This document shows positions 10,649 through 23,930 of a DNA stretch of 64,000 bases, piece after piece (the stretch's first letter is position 1; every line of letters begins with the position of its first letter). A program made the position numbers and the translations under genes. The notes beneath the pieces were generated by a model. The model did not search any database, had not been told where the DNA came from, and was given only the letters and a program-made list of their open reading frames with translations. This stretch comes from Polytrichum commune (Eukaryota > Streptophyta > Polytrichopsida > Polytrichales > Polytrichaceae), in NCBI GenBank assembly GCA_950295325.1, contig OX485804.1, forward strand, positions 60,666,533-60,730,532, read 5' to 3'.

Positions 10649-12914
10649 AATGAACCTTTGCAAACCCATAACAACATCTTCCAATTTAGCCATACCTTGA
10701 GGTCTTGCAAGAAAGGATCCCAAATGAAATACATGGATCCTATTTTATATTAGATTTCCACATCAATATACACTCTTTGGGCAATCATTTGTCATGCATA
10801 CTAAGCACTTTGTATTGCATAACAAGCCAACCATCATCTTGGAGATAGATAGAAACTCTGGTCCCTTTTTAGCAAGGGGCCGGCGTGAATAAAGCGTCCG
10901 TTCGTAATGTCAATGAACCGATGCCCACCGGACAAGGGGACATTGGGGCAATACTACTCTCCCCTTTCGAGGATGGACACTATAATGACACACTATACTA
11001 GTTCCTAGGTAGTCACTAGTGCCTTGAAGATACCGGACATGGTATCCCCCCAAAGGGCTTTGAGGTACCCATACAACAAGGTCCAAGGACCCCCACCATA
11101 GTTGGGTGGACTAAGGTGGTGAGCACCACGCCGGCATGGGGAATGGAACTGTAGTTAGCTTTTTGGATTACAAACAAACCCAGGGAAACAATCAGGGAAG
11201 ACTTAAAAGGTGATTCTTATATCATCTAGGTGTCTTAGACAAGGTTTGTTAGGTAAAACACAAGGTTATAACACTTCATTTCCATTTAGGTGGGTCAATT
11301 AATTAGTTTACGGGCAGAGGTAAAAACACCTAAAAGATCACTCCATAGCAGTGCATGCAAATGTGACAGTCTCTCTTCTCACTCTAAGTTTCCAGTCAAT
11401 AGTTTGGCAGTGAGTTCATTTTATTTGGACCAAGTGCGGTGCGCAGGCATAGGCACAGCCATAGTCCATAGTCTTGTGTAAGTAACTCGTGTCCGTCTCA
11501 TTCCCAAAGCCACGGGCACTTTGGTGTTACAATAGCCTCTTGTTAATTAATTCACCTTTAGTATAACTAGAGAGGTTCGTAACAAATTCATTTAATTATG
11601 AACACATTCTCAATGTCATGGGTACACAATCCTTACCAGTCTATGCAGGAATGAAACAGTTGATCAATCTCTCGACCTTTCGTGGCCAAAGGTTTTATTT
11701 ACGCCACAACGCCCTTCTCCTGCCATAGTCAAAAAGAGAAGCGACAAAAGTTTCCCGAGGGAAAAGACCATATGCTTGTACGAATTTCCGGAATCTAAAT
11801 CATCTTATAAAGCATGAGATCAGATCCCGCCAAGTACATAATCAATAATACCCTCTCAAGTAATCTATCGAATGGATTATCGCAGCACGGATGAACAGTC
11901 AAGCATCAACCACCACTTACGACTTCCTCATGACAGCACAAAGGGATTTATAATTAACTGTTCTTCTTTTATAAATTGTGCCAGTAGTAATACAATTATT
12001 CTCATAGTAAACTTAATGATCATCATTTCACATCACAATCACTAATTCTCGAGAAAGCCTGATTTCACTCGTCCCTAGTCTTGTAATTCCCTTGTACAGA
12101 GATTGTCATGAGAAGTTATAACATCAATTCCCCACTTCTGGAGTTACAATATCATTCGGTTACTCAAATAAAGATCTTCCTCTTACACTCATAGGCATTC
12201 CCATACTCGGGATCAGTAATTCATTCAGGAGGATAATAATATTCTTGACATCGGATTACACAATGTTGTGAACTCACAATCATACCACTGAGATTGCCTA
12301 ACTTAAGTAATGTGGACCAGAAGGTTTATCAACATTGAGTCCCATAGGTACATGGCATTCATTCAGACATTATCAGACCATTGCCCACTTCTCATAATAC
12401 AAAGACTTTGCGGCACAGAATCCGAGACTGCAATGGAAATCACAATGATCCAAACACCACTTCTTTTCCACTCAGGATTTCCAACCAGGATTATCCACGA
12501 AATTATTCGCTTAAAGATTAATTCCCAGTACGTTCACCCTGGTTCCAATCTCTTGACTTTACAACAACATACGTTCATAAAAGACTTCAGTGTTCAAGAG
12601 GCTTAGTGTTCCAGAAGTATATGGTAGTTTCATAGGGGGCTATCCCGGCCAGCCCTACTCTCCCTTCCCCAGCTTTTTATATGCTTTTCACTACAGAGGT
12701 GACAACTCTTCCTATCAGATCATAGTCTCCACAATCCTCCCTTTTCCGTATCTCCTAGACTATGGCATGTTCTTTCACACCAGAATCACCCAACTAGTTA
12801 TATTTTACCCTTATTTACATTTCCTTTCTATTTCGACTGAAAGAAACCAAAAAATGTGTTCCACAGGAACCCACAACCTCCTCATTGGGGGCCATGAGCC
12901 CTAACCACCAAGCC
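10649..12914. other. Gene-free region, probable decayed repeats
   Basis: No convincing coding stretch. The block at 12855-12930 (reverse strand, GGTTAGGGCTCATGGCCCCC..) reads like a tRNA-related repeat tail. The rest may be old LTR material, which I cannot assign. Confidence 0.4.
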
Positions 12915-14560
12915 AAGGCCCGTGGTGCCTTCCATCACCTTGGACATAGAAGTTGAGTTGTTGGGCCTTCGTGTGCTCAATGAATTTGTCCTTACCATCG
13001 AGAATGTACTTACTGACAAAGGCCCTCCAATCAAGAAGATCCTCCATCACATGTAGGATGACAACAAGCTTTTCGTATATCCATGAAGGATTTTATGATG
13101 AAGGGGATAGTGGGGTAATAATGTTCACACAAATACAAACTCCATCTTCCAAAGGACACATCGATGTCATCAAGGGTATGACCAACCAAAAGATAAGACA
13201 CATGCATCTCTATGAATAATCCTTTCACTATGAAGATACCTTTACAAAATACCTTTACAACCACATGTTTGTTGTCTTTCCAATAATTATCGAATTGAAC
13301 ATACATAATGGATGGGAGAGAAATAGCCGGGATAGAATCTATGGGTGGAGCACGTAATCCTTGCGATCATATGTCTCTCCCATGGAGAACAACATGATAA
13401 AAAGGTGAACACCCAACATTGTGGAAAAGAAGGCAAGATGGTGACATTGGAAAATCCTCCAAATCACAGAGAAGTCTCGCGAATGAACCTACAGTATAGT
13501 TGCAATCTCCATGATACATGTCCACTGCATAGTGGGCATATCTCTTATCCCTATGTTTGTGAGCCATCATACATGCTACAGAATGTGGTAGTTTTGTGAA
13601 CATATTAGTATATTTGTTATTGGAAGCAAAACAAGGAATTTTTTTGCCATGGTCCATTTTGCCATAAATGATAATCAACAGCTTCCGGGGTTGTTCAATT
13701 CAAAGAGCCCTCATGCAACGGTAAGCATTACGAGCAAATTCTTGCTATGCTTGGTACTTCTCCAATTGTTTCAAAAAACTAGTGTGGACAACTAAATCTT
13801 TGACATGTTGAAGAATAATTACGGTAAACGAATTACACTTCTTACTTCCAGCAAAATTGTCACCAACCCTCTTCTTTACATAGTACTTAAAGTAATTATT
13901 TTGTACTTTACTCAGAGTCAAAAAACAGAGTAGTAGAAAACCACATTTTTCATTTACCTGCAAATACGCAAGAGATGCAAAACATTAGGAACACATCCCA
14001 CAAACATCAATCCAACAGTCCGATTGGTACTATAATAATTATAAACCATTCATTTTATGTTAACCAAATGAAACTTACACCAAGCGAATAAGTCAACTCT
14101 ATTATATGCTTACCTCGTTTATTGTAACAAAAAAATTCTTTCATTTTGTTACACCAACAAGACCATTTTAACAACACGTGTATCATTTGGCAAAGTGCGG
14201 GCCTTGTGAGGCATTATGTCTGCTTTATCTTCCAATAACGTCAAAAGTGTGGCAGTAGCTTGCTGAGTAGATACACGATTATATTTCTTGTTTAGGTTCT
14301 CATGGTCGTGTGGACACATAACCACACTTGAATGTTAAACAATTTCTATAGAATGTTATTTTTGAGATAGCAAATATGTGTCTCCATGTTTTTTCAGGTA
14401 CATCGCGACCACTCCAAGTGACAACATTCCTAGAACCTCCTGGAAGTGCATGTAATTGCCTATGGACCTCGAGTTGTTTAGCATGTCTCATCCTTATGCA
14501 ACACAAATGTTTTATCCTTGGGAAAGTTTCTAGTGCATTCGCGATCACAACACACAATAG
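12915..14560 (-). pseudogene. Ancient DUF7869-like transposase copy (D1)
   Basis: On the minus strand the frames align in order with the gene at 44920-47982. KQLEVHRQLH matches KKLDVHRAIH; TQQATATLLTLLEDKADIMPH matches the ATRQATATLATI block; YGKMDHGKK matches HDKMDHAKT; YAHYAVDMYHGD and VGSFARLL match YALDLYPAD and IGSFARLL. LLVGHTLDDIDVSFGRW matches LLVGHTHDDIDASFGRW. Stops and frameshifts break it; for example a Trp codon is TGA, and the LDNC region reads FDNYWKDNK, so one probable catalytic neighbour (Cys) is lost. It has a putative intron at 14113-13958 (GTAAGC...TTTGCAG) absent from the other gene, and lacks the intron that gene has. No inverted repeats are visible, so the element around it has decayed. 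Confidence 0.82.
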
Positions 14561-15069
14561 GAGAAAGTTAATAGATGTTGGTATTATTAAGTATTTGTAA
14601 TTTTTTGGTCCGTTTAATATACTAGATTGTGCGTGATGAGACATATGCCCTCTTTCCTCATTTTTTTTTGTTTCTCTAGCAATTTGGTTTATGCACGCAA
14701 CTTATGTGTACTCACCAGAAGGTGGTGTACAAGAGTACATCTTTGGTGGAAAACATGAGAAAGTGACCACATTCTCAATGAGATCATCGATCCCATGTCC
14801 ATCATTCCCTCAAGTGGTTCCATAATAAAGACACCAACATGATCTAGTCTAAAACATTTATCTTCCATACAATCCATTAGGTTGATATTACGGCAAAATT
14901 ATTTTGCCACGTTTTGTTCATATTCATTCACAAACATTACTAGAATGTTCACCTATTCCTTCCTTTCAAGCCCACTGCATTGTATATCAATATCCTCAAT
15001 GCCGACCTCAATCTCTTCTTCCGTGAACCTTCAAGCGAATCCACTTGGTCGAGTAGAATCTCTCAAAGG
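14561..15069. other. No gene seen
   Basis: AT-rich DNA with no readable domain, between the D1 pseudogene and the hairpin satellite. Confidence 0.4.
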
Positions 15070-15262
15070 TAAGGGGCTATCACTTCCACTTGATTAAGTA
15101 GAAGTATAAAAGCTTGGAGAGGGTGGTGAGTGAGTAAGTAAGTGGATAAGTGGGTGAATGATTGTAATTTGTAGAGAGAGAGGGGGTATCACTTCCACTC
15201 GATTGAATGGAAGTGTGAAGGGGTCCAATGAATGAGTGATTGTAATTTATAGAGAGAGAAGG
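15070..15262. repeat. Satellite-like units with hairpins (left block)
   Basis: Two units, each with a near-palindrome of the type CACTTCCACTCGATCAAGTG (15081-15105 and 15190-15215) followed by a GAGTGAGTAAGTAAGTGG-like stretch and GTAGAGAGAG. Equivalent units resume at 17586 on the other side of the two CACTA elements. Confidence 0.7.
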
Positions 15263-15591
15263 GCGCTAAAAGGAAAGAGGGTCATTTTCCACACAAAAAA
15301 TGACACTAATTTGATATTTTTTAGGTGACCAGCACGCATGTCATTGAAGTTGTAGCCAATGTGGAGAAGGTGTCATCCTGGACCAATCCTACTTTTTAGC
15401 AAACGGGTGTTAAACTTATGTCGTGGTTTTAGCTATTTGACTTTGACCTCATCGGTAATTTTTTGCTATGGGTAAAATTTAGGGATAATTTAATTTAATT
15501 TTTTTTCATGCATATATAATTAAAAAATAGTATATGTGTAGTAGGTACTTGTACCTCCCTATACACCACCACCTACCTTTGGTGGGTATCT

Positions 15592-15702
15592 ACCCACCTA
15601 CAAAGCTAAGCAATGAACAGAAGGTCAAAGGATTCAAACCTTAAACCTCATGGTTCCCACTTGAAGGCCTTAGCCACTAAGTCATTTAACTTCACATAAT
15701 AT
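15592..15702 (-). other. tRNA-like A/B-box segment in CACTA element
   Basis: On the minus strand, ACTTAGTGGCTAAGG (A-box-like) is followed about 35 bp later by GGTTTGAATCC (B-box-like, consensus GGTTCGAATCC). It is not a foldable tRNA. It is probably a tRNA-derived insert or SINE fragment carried by the element. Confidence 0.5.
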
Positions 15703-15769
15703 ATATGAAACGCTTTAAGCCTTTGTATAAGAGGCCCACTATTTGCTCTGTATTCCTATTATTTATTGT

Positions 15770-16075
15770 CTACTATAATTTTTTTATTGTCCATTACTTA
15801 TTATTTAATCATTATTGTTTATTGTTTAATGCCTACTATTTCCTATTTATTGTCTTCTATTTAATATTTATTGTATATTATTTATTAATTACTTCATATT
15901 ATTTCATATTTATAATATATTATTATTATTTACTACATATTCTTCTTTAATAATATATTAGTATTCTTTTCAGTACTTTATTATTATTTTTTATTTATGG
16001 TTTTTAATTATTTAGGTATTATCTATTATCTATTATCTATTATGAAATATTTATTATTTACTATGTATTATTACA
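15770..16075. repeat. AT-rich TATTTA-type low-complexity repeat
   Basis: Irregular runs of TATT/TTTA/TACT with few G. Long open frames here rich in Tyr, Ile and Leu are artefacts of this composition. Confidence 0.85.
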
Positions 16076-16677
16076 ATGTTTTCATGTTGGATGAATGAAA
16101 AATACACTTGTATCCAGTAATTGCCTCTCTCCTATCTTGATAGTTAATGAAGAAGATGACTCACATCTAGGTCTAGATCTAGCTAGAAAATCTATAAAAC
16201 TAATTAAAGATAGAACATTCATTCACGGATCTTTTGCATGATAATAAAGTGACACAACTCCCACACAAATAAGAAATATGTCACGGAGCTCAAAATTTCA
16301 ATACAATTTTTTTTTTATCATGGCCACATGTCAAAGCAACCGGGTTTCCTTTTGGGGGTCACTACTAGAAAAGAGGGTCCTTTCACACACAAAAATGACA
16401 CATGTCGTGGAAGTTGCAGTCACTGTGGAGAAAATGTCATTTTGGACCAATCTTATTTTTAAGCAAATGGGATGTCAGAATCATGTCATGGTTTTAATTA
16501 GCAAGTGCAGACTTTGACCTCGATCAGCAATAATTTTTTTATTATGGATTTTTTATTTATTTTTTATTTTTTATACATATCTCATTATAAGTAATGTATA
16601 TGTATTAGGTAGGTGCCTACCTCCGGTGGGTACCTAACCACCTCCTGCCTACCCCCAGTGGGTGGCTACCCACCTAC

Positions 16678-16775
16678 AAAGCTAGGTAATGGGCGGAAGG
16701 CCAAGGGATTCAAACCATAAACTTTATGGTTCCCACTTGGAGGCCTTAGCCACTAAGTCATTCAACTTCACGTGA
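16678..16775 (-). other. tRNA-like A/B-box segment in CACTA element
   Basis: Same arrangement as in the neighbouring element: GACTTAGTGGCTAAGG, then GGTTTGAATCCC on the minus strand. The two boxes are the clearest conserved signals of this insert. Confidence 0.5.
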
Positions 16776-16834
16776 TATATAAGGAACGCTTTAAGACTTT
16801 GTATATGAGGGCCACTATTTTCTCTCTACTCCTA

Positions 16835-17300
16835 TTATTTATTTATTGTTATTTATTATTTATTGTCTACTATTTACTATTTGTTGTCTATTATTTACTA
16901 TAAATATCTTATGATTTATGATTTAATATCTATTATTTATTATTTACTGCATACTATTTATTGTTTGCTACCTATTATTTACTATTTACTATTTACTATT
17001 TACTATCATTTTCTTACTATATATATTTTACTATTTACTACCTACTATTTATTATTCACTATTTACAGTATGTTATTTATTATTAAAATTTTGTAATATA
17101 TTATAAATTATTTACGGTCTATTATTTATGATTTACTGGTTATAATTTATAATTTATTATTTACAATATGTTATTTACTATTTAATTTTTATAGTATATT
17201 ATTCAATATTTACAGTATGTTCTTATTATTTATTATTTATAGTATATTATTTAATATACTGTGAAATATTTGATGTTTATTATTTACTATGTACTATTGC
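16835..17300. repeat. AT-rich TATTTA-type low-complexity repeat
   Basis: Long irregular TATTTACTATTTA-like tract in the core of the CACTA element. No coding value. Confidence 0.85.
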
Positions 17301-17585
17301 AATGCTTTGATGTCGGATGAATGAAAGATACACTTGGATACGGTAATCGCCTCTCTCCTACCTTAGTTGTTAATGAAGAAGGTGACTCACATCTAGGTCT
17401 AGATCTAGCTAGAAGATCTATAAAACTAATTAAAGATAGAACATTCCTTCACGGACCTTTTGCATGACAACAAAGTGACAGAACTCTCACACATGTAAGA
17501 AATATGTCACGGAACTCAAAACTCCAACACGAAAGTTTTGTATGTCATGGGCCACATGTCAAAGTGACCCTCCTTCCTTGTAGTG

Positions 17586-17800
17586 GGTATCTCTTTCACT
17601 CAATCGAGTGGAAAGTGTGAAGGGGCTGAGTGAGAGCTAATTGACTGGATGTTGAATAAGTGAGTGAGTAAGTAAGTAAGTGGATGCTAAGTGATTGGGT
17701 ACTAAGTGGGTGTTGAGTGAATGAGTTATTGAGTGGGTGGGTGAGGTAGGGGCTCTCACTTCCACTCGATCAAGTGGAAGTGTGAAGGGTGTGAGTGTGT
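17586..17800. repeat. Satellite-like units with hairpins (right block)
   Basis: Near-palindromes at 17591-17617 and 17757-17782 (CACTTCCACTCGATCAAGTG...), with GAGTGAGTAAGTAAGTAAGTGG stretches between. This is a continuation of the block at 15070-15262, pushed apart by the two CACTA elements. Confidence 0.7.
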
Positions 17801-20800
17801 ACATGACATAAAGTTAATAATGTGTCAAGGGTTACTACACCAAATATTGTGTTTAGTCTCATATAGTAATTTATGTCATTATGTCAAGATTTCTAATGAC
17901 ACTTCTTACGGATAAACTTACAAATATTATCATCCCAATTTACTTTCAATTCATCCGCTTTTGGTATATTATGCATCTTAACATTTTTATAATGAATTAC
18001 GTCGTAGATAATTGAAATTTTGATGAAACACCACCTAGTGAGTGACAATAATTGCAATGTTGTAAGTGTATATTGTCCATTTTTTTTACAAGGAATGACA
18101 AATGATGTTGGGTTTACATTTAGTGTTGGTGATATTACACGGGCAGTTCATAATTAATATTGAACTAGAAAAAAAACAATTATACTTAGTGCAAATTCCA
18201 TGACAAATCCACCTAAAAGAGATGGCTCCAACTCAAAATCAAAAGGCCATGACACTTCAAAATCTCATTATCCTTGATGTGGAGTGAGAGTAAGGTTGAT
18301 GTATCTTGTTAGTTAGATTGATATTCATGAATCATTGTGCAAACAATAAATGTTACATGACATCCTCTTTATCATCCACCTAGTTATTGCAACACTAATA
18401 ATGTGGTCAATGTACATTAGTTGTTTAGGGCACTGGTATCAAATAATTGTATACTCTTATCTCTTTTGGTTGGGGATTCGTGGCACTCATGTGTTTTCAT
18501 TAGTGAGAGTTCATTCATCTTTGCGGATGAGATGAACCACTTTAGACACTACCTTACGTCGTCGACTTCTTGTCTAAAGGGTTTCAAAAATACCTAGTTT
18601 TAGTAGTTCTAAATAATCCTAGTCTAATCTAATACTTAAGGCAATAATACAAAGGGGGTTAGACATTAAAAAAAAATTGCCACATAGAAAAGCAAGTGGG
18701 TGCATCATGAGTTGCCAACCTATCATCACTAGTCTAGTTATTTTTAAAATAAAATTTTGAACCCGACTAAAAATTGTTGCCCATCCCGTCCAACTTAAAA
18801 AAAAACATTGCCCTTGCATTCTTGAAGGCCGCTTGACTACAAATCCCATATTGAGTGCACTTCACCTTCAAGGTCTAAAATCCAATATATATGTGCACTT
18901 CCAACTAGTAAATAAGCAATTGATTGGGATTTCATTCCGGAAGTGAAACCATCAATGAAACACATAATTAACTTGGAGGTCTTAAACATTAAAAATTTCT
19001 CATTAACATTGAGGTTATAATTTTGTGACTTACTATTTAAATTTATCTTTGTCATTCTAATGATAGATTAGTGCAAGTGTTCATAAGATGACCAAAATGA
19101 AACAATGAAGATAGAATATAAAACATATAACAAAAATATTATATAAAAATCAATTTTACTTTTTAGGTAATATAATATGAGGTATAAATAGATGGTATAT
19201 TATTTGGAATTAGACTTGTGGGACAACGTTATGGATGGGGTATACTCAGAAAATCATAAGTTTTTTACTATTATAGCTTATTTGAATTATTGTAATATCT
19301 TATCCTCATCATATATTGTATTATCTTTAAAATCACATGGTGTATATTAATTATTTTCAAATAAATAAATTATGTAATAATAATAATAATAATATTGAAT
19401 TGATCTTTTAAGTTCACCAATTTACCATAAGGTGATATATATTATTTTGACATATTACAAAATTTGAGCAATCACACTTGTACAAAATAAATGAATTATG
19501 AACCAAAAAAATGTCCATGACAACACATCATAATTATATGTTGCACACGTTGATACCTTGCGATATTTATCAAAATGATCATGTGGAATTCAAAGCCACA
19601 TCATGGCCTTGGAAACAACTCATGGGAGGCTAGAAAATAGGCTTGGGGCATCCAAGGCCACATCATTGCCCCTTGTCAACTAATTGATATTTACAATATA
19701 GCTAATAGTTCACAATAGCTATTTCATGAGGGAGAAAATAGGTCGAACATGCCAACTCGGAGGCGTTTCACTAAAGTAAGCTACATCCAAGCTTCTTGAT
19801 GGACTCATCCGATTTTTGGCACTGGATAACATTACTTGAGTGCCACGAATCCCCGGCCATCTCTTTCTATCAAATAATTGTACCATGTTTGATACAAAGC
19901 ATCTTTGCCCGAATTTATTGTTGACATGATTGGAGGGAGATGATGACGGGAGGGAAATTGAAGAGAGAAAATTTTGAAATGGAAAACTACAAGTTGAAAG
20001 TGCATGAGGGAAGGAAGAGAAGTGGAAAAGGAAACAATGAAGAGATGACATAATTCCAAACAATCCCGCCCATACTAGGTTAGTTCAAATTGCTCTATCG
20101 TAGACCCGACACGTGGACCAACCATATTGTGAGATGGGGTTATTTTGGAATCTTTGAATTCACACATGAACATCTTGATTTCCATAAATCCTTTGTCCAC
20201 ATTTAATGACCCCAATCATAAATGGACCCAAGTCCAAAAGCCATCATTGTATAGATCCATATGGGAGACCTTAATCTAAGGTGGTGTGATGGAGCTCAAG
20301 TTGAGACGTCCATGCAATAAGGACACCCAACCCTAGGGGTGATCAAAGGCATCCAAGCGTAATAGACATCCAATCTCAAGTCTATTCTACCATATATTGT
20401 TAATCAAGGTGATTAGGGTCAGGGTAATCCCCTAACCCTTAATTAGCATTACAAAAATGGAGCTAAGCCCATCCTTTGAGGCAAGAGTTGTTTGGACAAT
20501 TGTTGAACTGGTGTTGGGACAGAGTGTGCAGTTAGACTTACACGTATCATGGTGTCTTCTAAGGTGCAGAGAGTTTTTTACTCTCATGGGTGCAAGCACG
20601 GTAAAGTGGACAGTTTGTGATCCATGCCTAGTCTTAAGTGAAAGTGATTCAATTTTATGTACTAACTTTGAATTTTGTGAAGAAAATAATCATGGACATT
20701 TTAAAGACATACTAATCTACAAAGCCAAGCAATTTATGATGACAAAAAAAATCCCAAGAAAAGTCTACATATTTTAGAAAACGGTGCAAGTGGTGTGCAA

Positions 20801-23282
20801 GTAGGTGATATTGAACAAGCGAATGTCTAAAATTTGTTTAAAATATGATAAAATTACATTAAATTTTTTTTTTTCTACAAAATTTTGCGATGGTGTCCTC
20901 AAGTACATAATGAATTCAAGGAATATATATATATTTTATAATCTCAACTTCAAAATAGTTAAGGTCATGAAATCTATGCCCAAAACCATACTCAATCATT
21001 TGATTTTGAGCATCACTTTTGATGTTAAGTGTTGAGGATCTCAACTTGATATTCTACAATTGAGTACTTTACACAACAATAGAGGTCATCATAAAAATAA
21101 ATTCAATTTAAAGAATGCTTTGCTACTACTTTTAGGCCTTGGACCAAAAAATTATGGTTTTAGTATATTGGAGCCCTTTTTGGGTCCACTCAACCATGCT
21201 TGCACCCTCACGATAGAACAATTTTATAGAGATTGAACATAGCAAGAGTTGGTTTCCCTCCTCTCTTATAGTTAAACTCTATCTATGCATACTTGCGACC
21301 TTGATAAGCGGAATATGCTATGAACACCTCGTGTACAAAACTAACCTCATTTTATGATTGTTGATTGAATGGACATAGGTGAGACAATTCCTTCAAGGAT
21401 GCAATCATAAGGGGCTGCTATTGTGGAGAAGGAGGATTTGAGTTGCTATGATGTGTGATGATTTTGTAAATGGGCAGAGAAAACATTAAGAAATGGCAAT
21501 GTGTAGATATAGTTGCCGATACTTCATGTTTCATAATACACTGAGCGATATCTCAACAAGTGGTAGATCAAATTAGGTCATATGTTGTGGAAACTTTCTA
21601 CTTGACTTAATGTGTGCCAACTATAGTATATATGTAGATCGCTTACATTTAGCATAGCTGCACTTTGAATGTGTTTCACATTTTGTTTGTGAATACGAAA
21701 AGCTTAGAATTGAGGGAATCTCATTGATCATGCATTCCATTTATTTTAAAGTAATAGGCAAGCCAGTAATGCCTTGAAAGAGGTAACCTCACCACCCTCT
21801 TGGGTATCTCTTGTTAAATTTTAACTTCAAATTTAACCCTCACTGTGGCATGAGGGTTCAAGGTGTCTGTAATGACAATGTTTGGGATGCCATTGGGCCT
21901 TATTACCACAATGTCATCAATCCATATGACACCCTATGGGTATGATGTGGATAAATAGCCTTGGGAAGCTCAGCTCAAGCAATCGCAAAAATTTCACTCT
22001 AAGGGCCGGTTTACACTAGGAGTTGAGACCAAAATTTTGTTTCATAAAGCTATAATTTGTGCTTCTCATTGGTGCAATTTATGAAATTGGTCCCAACCAT
22101 GTTACACCCAAGGTTAGACCGGTGATTTTAAAAGAATTTTATTTATTTAAAAAAAGACATGATTTGACATGGTCTGAGCTCAAGAAAATGAGTGCGCCAT
22201 GCTTGGGAAGTAGACTCTTGGCCCAGGACCAAATTCATATTTATAAAAGGATTACTTATCTTTATTTGATTTGTTTGAAACATATTAGGCAATTTGGTTG
22301 ATTGGAAATCTAAATGGCTCCCTCTCTTCTTCTCTTCTCTTTGAGGCTTTATGCAATGGTCTCCATTCTTTGGCCTCAAGGCCATTGGACATGGGAGACT
22401 TGGCCCCTGTTATAATCTTATTCTAATGAGTATTTGAGACTTGCCTCAAGGCTGATAGGGGCTAAAATCTCATTGAACCAACCCTAAGAAAATCGGTCTC
22501 GACTGCAAGTGTACATTGGCCCTAAGTTGGGATTGCTAAGTGAGATCCACCACAAAATCAACTTTATTATAGGTGAGTCTTCTACTCAATGAAGGTTATG
22601 TTGTCCCCTTTTTATGGATCGATCACTTCTTACAATGCCTTGCTCATTGAGTGCACAAATCCTTAATTTACCATTGAGATGAAATGAAATTGAATTTAAA
22701 GTATGGGAAGCCATTATGATTGGCCATAGACTTAGAATGGTGTTATTTTGTACTTAACGCCACATATGATAACTCGCTTTTAATAAAAATTTACCCATGG
22801 CACCATTGCACTCAAAACTTGTTGATGGCTTAAACATGGAAAAATAGGTGTTGCCCAAAGGAAGAGTGTGTTACTTTAAGACATTGCTACCTTTATCCGG
22901 AATGCCCTCAAAAGCCACCGAATGAGGGCTCCCGGAGAACCAAGGATTAGTTACAGATGAACTGGTTGATGTTCGAGACTTTAGGATAATTACCGATCAT
23001 TTTAGAGGAATCTTTAAAATATACCTCAAATAAATACAGAAAACCCAGAAGATGTCAACATATAACTAGTTGGATTTAGAATCACTAGGATCTTGACCAA
23101 CTATGCCCAAAAACTTCCCGGGCACTGCACCGAACCAAAGGATGGAATCTTGGCCCCACATCATTGGGTCCAGCCAATCACATGCTTGATGACTCCAACT
23201 ATGCTTGAAAATGGTCCCTGAATGAGCTGGTAGTGAATAACTACATCATCATAAATAGTAGGCAGTATACATAGGCCCTTTA
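17801..23282. other. Long gene-poor region
   Basis: No gene recognised. Short open stretches exist (for example minus 19719-20063 and plus 20457-20777), but they lack recognisable domains. The only structured item is the dispersed repeat at 18765-19062. Confidence 0.4.
18765..19062 (-). repeat. Dispersed repeat R, copy 1
   Basis: Clearly similar to the reverse complement of 32648-32950. Shared words include TATGGGATTTGTAG, CCATCAATGAA and ACCTCAATGTTAATGAG. The family is unclassified; no terminal repeats were found. Confidence 0.65.
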
Positions 23283-23930
23283 GGGGTTGCTTGCACCATG
23301 GACCATGAAGGGTGGGGCGAACCAACCCGTATATTGGTTCTTTGGAGACAAGGGTTTATGCATTCAACAAGGAACGAGTGTATGCGTTGGTTCGCCCAAA
23401 TCGACCATGAAGTTGTCTCAAGGTCTTGTAAAATCTTTGATTGGTTGTTGAACTCGTCTTGGGACCACTTCGGTTTACACCAAGGAAAAAATGCCAGAGT
23501 GATTATGGAGTTTGAGGTCCCCAAAAGACATATTTTAAGGCCTACATTATCCACTGACATGGTCCAACGGGTTTTGTGATGGGAGAGGCAAAAGAGGCAG
23601 GGCCCATGGCAGAGAAATGATGTTATAGTCATTTTGTGATGAATTTTTTTTTGGGGGGGGAAGAGAAGACAAAGACAAGAGGAGACAAGAGAATGTTCAA
23701 ACTTTAATTCTTTTTTCAAAGCTGCCCTATTTGGACAGTTATTAAAAAAACCAGCACATTCACTTTTGGTGCTTGGTCATTCCTCTTGGTCCACATTCGG
23801 TTTACACCTAGTGAGGTGCCCGAAGACTTGGTGAACTAGTTTTTTTAAGAAATCGGACCACAAATGTTGGACCATCAAGTCAGACCACGAAAAAAGACCA
23901 TCTTCCATAGTCCATGGTGTAAACCAGCCC
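23283..23930. mobile_element. Harbinger-like MITE, copy H1
   Basis: The ends are GGGGTTGCTTGCACCATGGA and the complementary ...CCATGGTGTAAACCAGCCC. Flanks are TTA on the left and TTC on the right, a worn TTA duplication. The interior matches the other copies (CACTTCGGTTTACACCAAGG, CCCCAAAAGACATATTTTAA, GGTCATTCCTCTTGGT), with a central deletion. GGG...CTGGTTTA ends plus TTA targets are typical of PIF/Harbinger Tourist-like MITEs. Confidence 0.8.

Larger units (their letters stand above)
15264..16356. mobile_element. CACTA element, older copy
   Basis: It is homologous end to end with the neighbouring element at 16360-17585, with worn ends: CGCTAAAAGGAAAGAGGGTC on the left and ...TTTCCTTTTGGGG on the right. 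It contains the same AT-rich core, the same tRNA-like segment and the same GATGACTCACATCTAGGTCT core. No transposase frame. Confidence 0.65.
16360..17585. mobile_element. CACTA element, intact ends
   Basis: A 1226-bp element starting CACTACTAGAAAAGAGGGTC and ending ...CCTCCTTCCTTGTAGTG, canonical CACTA inverted ends, with a perfect 3-bp duplication GGT (16357-16359 and 17586-17588). It lies directly beside an older relative. It is non-autonomous, with an AT-rich core and a tRNA-like segment at 16678-16775. Confidence 0.9.

Noticed and set aside
15705-17096. Tyr/Ile/Leu-rich frames resembling membrane proteins
   Set aside because: They are translations of TATTTA low-complexity tracts inside CACTA elements.
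19719-20063. Frame with WPGIRGTQVMLSS and SRSLDVAYFSETPPSW, and a similar GIRGTHV near 18476
   Set aside because: It feels protein-like, but I could not tie it to a family, and the shared word is only about 18 bp in inverse orientation.
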